Assembly: GCA_034766995.1 (NCBI GenBank)
Contig: CM068315.1
Location: 17,458,510-17,522,509 of the forward strand
From: Acanthacorydalis orientalis
Lineage: Eukaryota > Arthropoda > Insecta > Megaloptera > Corydalidae
DNA length: 64,000 nt
Direction: 5' to 3'
In this document: positions 59,752-64,000 of the stretch, one piece after another
Layout of the letters: each line of letters begins with the position of its first letter
How positions within the stretch are numbered: the first letter of the stretch is position 1
Translations under genes and position numbers: made by a program
Notes under the pieces: generated by a model
What the model was told of the DNA's origin: nothing
Database searches by the model: none
What the model saw: only the letters and a program-made list of their open reading frames with translations

Positions 59752-60664
59752 GAGGAGAGATCAAAAAGTACGGAGAATTCCTCCATAGAGTATCACTTAA
59801 TGCAAATAGTCTGAACTTCTATGCTGTAATTTATCATTGAGTCCTTGTTACAATTTGTAACAAGTTTCAATTTGTTCGGTTGTCATTTAGTTTGTTAAGA
59901 CTGTTTTTTTAATCTTGTTACAAAAATGGATCACAAACACCTTGCCAATGAGAACTCAAATCCTTAGTCTTAGGATCATAACCGTACTCCAAAACTCATC
60001 TTCAGTAATGACACTTTTCAAAAAGTTCGAATCTATAGCGGCCCGATTACGCAACTCCAACGAAATTGACAAACGCGGTTCCTTCTTTTCGGACTTGGAA
60101 ACACGTGGAACAAATTTGGCGCTTACTGGTCTCATGTTCAAATTTGTCATTAAAATGCTTTGAACCGAACTGCAAAAAAATATTCAGATCTTAATTTTCA
60201 TGAATCATTTTCTGAATGATCAATCGACTATTTGAACAAACTATTTAGTAACTTTTTAACGTTTTCGTCGATTTTTGAAGGGTGTACCGATCTGGCTTCT
60301 TTTTTAACTGACTCCAAACCATTGTGAAATCGCTCGAATCATTTATAAACCATCTTAAGTCACTATAGCATGTCCATAAACAAACACTAATATTTTGTGG
60401 GTTTGTTTGACACTGTTCTGAAGTTTGAAACAAAATTTAATATTTAGGGTAGTTCGTGATCCATTTTTACAAGGTTAAATTTTTTTTTCACAAAATCGTA
60501 ACTAAGTACTAACTGACTGCAACGAACAAATTCATCCTTGTTACATATAATGTATTTTTTACATGTAACGAAGATTCATCAATTAAATTATAGTATAGAA
60601 GTTCTACTCTTTCCACTATATTGTGCTCTGTAGATGTATTCACTGTATTTTTTAATCACCTTCA
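59751..60664 (-). mobile_element. Mariner relic with two inverted 5' ends
   Basis: The left end (CGAGGAGAGATCAAAAAGTA) runs plus-strand through a 5' UTR to ATGGATCAC at 59926. The right end, inverted, gives GAAGGTGATTAAAAAATACA and runs minus-strand through a similar UTR to ATGGATCAC at about 60455. The two roughly 190-bp arms are diverged copies of each other in inverse orientation. Between them, minus-strand transposase text runs from the N-terminus (FERFHNGLESVKKEAR) through NMRPVSAKFVPRVSKSEKKEPR to the first catalytic region (LKSVITEDEFW, near 60000), then stops. The 3' half is missing. Dead; needs a rearrangement to explain it. Confidence 0.75.
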
Positions 60665-60671
60665 TACATAC

Positions 60672-60689
60672 ATATATATATATATATAT

Positions 60690-60752
<63 letters not shown>
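60672..60752. repeat. (TA)n microsatellite
   Basis: About 80 bp with ACA interruptions. Confidence 0.95.
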
Positions 60753-60753
<1 letters not shown>

Positions 60754-60883
60754 ACCGTTTTACACAAAATAAATTATACATTCAATTATTTCAAATATCG
60801 CTTCTGCTTAAAAAAATTTATTAACATATTCCCAAAAGTAATTACTTTAAGATGGATTAATTTTTGTATTTTTAAGTTATATA

Positions 60884-60886
60884 CAA

Positions 60887-60917
<31 letters not shown>

Positions 60918-60972
60918 TAATTATATTATAATTATAAAATTACAATTTTCATATATATATATATATATATAT
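60884..60972. repeat. Clustered (TA)n microsatellites
   Basis: Two TA arrays (60887-60919 and 60951-60972) separated by AT-rich sequence. Confidence 0.9.
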
Positions 60973-61083
60973 TTCACTTTTTCATAACAAAACAATTATT
61001 TTCAAGTATTTCAAACATTATTACAACTAAACAACACAATCTCACATGCAATTTATATGAGATAGATTTATTTTATACTTCTA

Positions 61084-61086
<3 letters not shown>

Positions 61087-61128
<42 letters not shown>
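61087..61128. repeat. (TA)n microsatellite
   Basis: About 42 bp of TA. Confidence 0.95.
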
Positions 61129-61132
<4 letters not shown>

Positions 61133-61186
61133 AAATGTTTCCTAAAATAAACGTAAACCGAAATTGAAAAATATTTGAATGCTACT

Positions 61187-61440
61187 TCATTTTAAAACTG
61201 TATTTTTAAAAATATTCTTTAATATTACATTCGCCTTTATTGGCACTTCAACACATCGTTTAGTTTGAAAATAATTTAAAATTCGAAGCGTGGCAAACTT
61301 TCCAATCAACATCACTGCATTAAACACACAATTGATCACGTTTCGATTTGAGGCGATCCACATGAAAATGTAGTCGTTTTTCACATCAGATCGAACGCGG
61401 TCGCTTGACGATCTTCGGATGACTTCAAAATTCACATTAA
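61187..61440 (-). other. Unrecognised open frame
   Basis: An 82-codon frame on the minus strand (61187-61435) has a mixed, non-repetitive composition (RRSSSDRVRSDVKNDYIFMW...FATLRILNYFQTKRC) and better base balance than its flanks. It has no family resemblance that I know and no splice or promoter context. It could be an exon fragment, an old transposon piece or chance. Confidence 0.2.
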
Positions 61441-61459
61441 TAAAAACAGAATGTATTCC

Positions 61460-61461
<2 letters not shown>

Positions 61462-61538
<77 letters not shown>
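61462..61538. repeat. (TA)n microsatellite
   Basis: About 77 bp with one AAATA interruption. Confidence 0.95.
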
Positions 61539-61542
<4 letters not shown>

Positions 61543-61554
61543 GAACCAGAAAAA

Positions 61555-62030
61555 TAAATAAAGAAGCTGGAAGAGCAATGTGCGTCGCACCTTAATCTAT
61601 GCGTTGCGCGTGTAATGGCATGGGCTGGAGGGATGAAAAGACAACACAGCGGCTCGTCTTCAAATCGTCTGGGGTGAATATCTGATTTGATATTTGCTGT
61701 ACAATGGGGTTAGGGTTACCGCTATGAATGAGAGCCTGTTTCTGTAAAATGACTTAGGGCTGCGCCTTGAGTGTATACGTGTGGATATTGCGTCAAGGTA
61801 GCGCTGCTTTGTGAATTACAACAGCTTGTTGGTTGTTTGTGTATGTCGAACGTGCCACACTGGCTCATTTTAAAGGCGACTTGCTTCCTCTGCGAGGAAT
61901 TGTCGACATATGTTCTTTTTTATTTATGTATTTCTTTCGTTTCAATTGTTTTATTGCGAAAATATATTACAAAAGTTCTCTGTTTACGTAACCGAGTTCG
62001 AGACGACGTCGGGCTGAATAAATAGAATAT
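61555..62030. other. GC-richer island, possibly conserved
   Basis: Nearly 500 bp of balanced sequence, one of the GC-richest stretches of the window. Examples are CGTCGCACC, CTATGCGTTGCGCGTG and GGGGTTAGGGTTACC, which carries two adjacent TTAGGG-like words at about 61706-61718. An 84-codon frame at 61771-62025 (Cys- and Leu-rich) is not recognised. Could be a regulatory island or an exon of an unidentified gene. Confidence 0.35.
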
Positions 62031-62220
62031 ATTGTATGAAATCGGTCAATAAAGCCCGTTTAATAAATTCATTGATCTGAAATATGATACTTGATATCGG
62101 AAAATAGACGAGCGTTTGAAACGATCTTAAATTTTTTTGCGTTGTATTGCCTAACTTTATTGGTTAATATTCTCGAAGTTTTTTTCAAAAATTCTCATAA
62201 TTTACATAATAATAATAATG

Positions 62221-62223
<3 letters not shown>

Positions 62224-62270
<47 letters not shown>
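62224..62270. repeat. (TA)n microsatellite
   Basis: About 47 bp of TA. Confidence 0.95.
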
Positions 62271-62273
<3 letters not shown>

Positions 62274-63231
62274 CTTCAACAAATTAACCTTAATTAATAA
62301 CTCTATAAAATTTATAACCTTAAAATAATGTAATATTTAAATAAAAAAAGTCACGTTCATTAATTATTCTTTCTACAGAATACTTTCACTTTTCAGATTG
62401 AAAAAGGTAAAATTTTTAAATGATATTAACTTTTGAAATATGTAAGAAAAAATGTTATACAGTAAATATTTGGTTCAATGAATTCCAATTTAATGTATTC
62501 TATATTTTATGGATAAAAATATTTGATAATTCTTAGTAATAGTGAAGATCCTATTTTACTATAGCTAAATGAAGATAAGAGTGGTCCAAAGTATCAATTG
62601 ATGTCAGATAGAAAGATAAGTAATAAAATTATGACTCAGAATGAAACGATAAAAATAGATGGTGATAATAAAGAAAGCAATTTGCAAAAGTTAGAATTTA
62701 AATTTCATTTTTACAACGTGATTACTTTTATCGACTTATCATTTAACATTAAAGTTTTAGATAATCTAATCTCGAAGATTCTGAGTTTTTAGAGAGATTA
62801 CTACTTGAAAGGACTAAATTTTCAAAAGATTGAATTTTTTTAGACTAAAACTCGTCTCATCTTAACGTAATACTTTCTCAGAAAATAGTGCAAATATCTC
62901 GTTGAGGTACACAATAAATATAGAACAAGAACTAAGCAATTGCTGGTGAATTAACAATTGGATTCCAGTCATTAACAATTAACTCTATTAACAATTATTT
63001 AGGTTTATCTTAATCACTCATCAAAGAGTGACGTGGTGTTGACTCACTCAAGTATCAATTCCTAGAAGGCTACCTAAAAGCAAGTCTAATGTCTCCTGAG
63101 AACTGGTACCTGAGTAAACTAACAAGTTTCTCTTCATTATTCGATTAAGGAAAAGCAAATATTTTTAATGAACTACATTCTCTTCAGTTTTATAATTAAA
63201 GAAGTATATTTTTCTTATTTTTTAAAAAACT
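62271..63231. other. AT-rich stretch, no gene seen
   Basis: Contains three copies of ATTAACAATT (62950, 62971, 62987) and a perfect AP-1-type TGACTCA near 63038. No coding gene supported. Confidence 0.5.
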
Positions 63232-63680
63232 AAGGGGCTCTGCCTCCTACTTGTTATGCTCGCCGACCTCTGGGGAGGACGGCTTCATCCCCGCTCGCTG
63301 ACGCTCGAATTCTTCTAATAAATAATAGAAATAAACAAGTTATACTCGTACGTACAAATAATCTGCATAAAATGTAAGTCGTCAAATTTTTATTAGAAAA
63401 GTTTATGAAAATTAATAAAAAATACAATGTTAAAATGTGTAACATTTTTTTTAATTTCAAAGCTTCAGTGAATACAATACTTTGAATAAATTTCTTATCT
63501 GTTTTACACTGAAATCGTATACCCTCTTTCGCTGTACACTATAAGAAAGTTACATACATGTGACTGATGTCAACCAATCAGAAAAGAGACCACGCTATCC
63601 ATCAACCAACCATTGACAGTCAGGAATGGAAATAGTTAACGAGCTACTTATAGAGTATAACGGGAGAGCGGCGTCACGAG
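63232..63680 (-). repeat. CCAAT-box dispersed repeat, copy 4
   Basis: The most complete copy. On the minus strand it has CTGATTGGTTGACATCAG (63571-63588), a GTGTAAAACAGATAAGAAAT middle shared with copy 2, TTTTCATAAACTTTTCTAAT, ACGACTTACATTTTATGCAG, a TTATTTGTACGTACGAG block and a GC-rich tail ending near 63232 (GAGCGGGGATGAAGCCG...GGAGGCAGAGCCCCTT). No coding capacity. Confidence 0.65.
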
Positions 63681-63967
63681 AGGTGGTCTTCATGAAAAAT
63701 AAAAAAAAATGTGTTGGGGTAATTTTGCGATGGAATTATTTTATATATATATATAGAAATATGATATGTAATAAATATAGAGAAATTTGTTGTTCTATAT
63801 AAAAATTCGTTTTGTTTTTACTTCAAAATATGTTCTTTTTAAATGGGCTCTATTTTATAGATATCTGAATTAATAAACATACGAGAATGTCCGAATATCA
63901 CCACCACTTAAATAATATGTTAAATCGAGAATACTATATTAAAATACTTAAATTCCTGTTTTCAACT
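63681..63967. other. AT-rich stretch, no gene seen
   Basis: A short TA run at 63743-63755; otherwise nothing. Confidence 0.6.
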
Positions 63968-64000
63968 TCCTCATCTTCCTCTCTTTCAGTCTCTCTCTCT
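63968..64000. repeat. CT-rich run at window edge
   Basis: Irregular TCTTCCTCTCTTTC passing into (CT)n. It continues beyond the window. Confidence 0.8.

Noticed and set aside
61706..61718. GGGGTTAGGGTTACC as telomere-like repeat
   Set aside because: Two units only; insects such as bees use TTAGG arrays and no array is present.

Overview
This looks like nuclear DNA of an insect, most likely a bee or another hymenopteran (inferred). It is very AT-rich and holds close to fifty (TA)n-type simple-repeat arrays. Its recognisable proteins are mostly mariner transposases in several stages of decay. I recognise no host protein-coding gene, no rRNA, no convincing tRNA gene and no CRISPR array. The window is best read as a long intergenic region or the interior of a very large intron, filled by transposon relics, microsatellites and a few GC-richer islands that may be regulatory.

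Left part (1-20 kb): a small TTAA-type MITE (157-372), a decayed antisense mariner (about 385-1060) and an internally deleted Hsmar1-type mariner with both ends (1126-1689) lie end to end. Then come a GC-richer island (5640-6140), one copy of a dispersed CCAAT-box repeat (8673-9010), and the only LINE fragment, the 3' end of an RTE-type reverse transcriptase with one frameshift (11239-12008).

Middle (20-41 kb): a mellifera-type mariner with both TIRs (20810-21887); a CArG-like, foldback-rich segment (26760-27050); a candidate promoter with a perfect DRE motif (27690-27900); an LTR/promoter-like segment (31495-31720); and a cluster of three mariners: decayed Hsmar1 type (34745-35776), decayed Hsmar1 type on the minus strand (37197-38745), and an irritans-type copy whose 348-residue transposase is intact with its DD34D triad (CDS 39169-40215).

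Right part (41-64 kb): three more copies of the CCAAT-box repeat (42858, 52826 and 63232), a second internally deleted Hsmar1-type mariner (49138-49711), a deleted mariner with both TIRs (53328-54037), and a mariner relic with two 5' ends head to head (59751-60664). Candidate non-coding islands lie at 51860-52480, 55330-55620, 57000-57380 and 61555-62030.

The genes do not form a pathway. The only protein likely still able to fold and act is the mariner transposase at 39169-40215, and its left transposon end appears damaged. The least explained items are the four-copy CCAAT-box repeat family, the CArG-like foldback segment and the double-ended mariner. I found no clear new multi-gene system.
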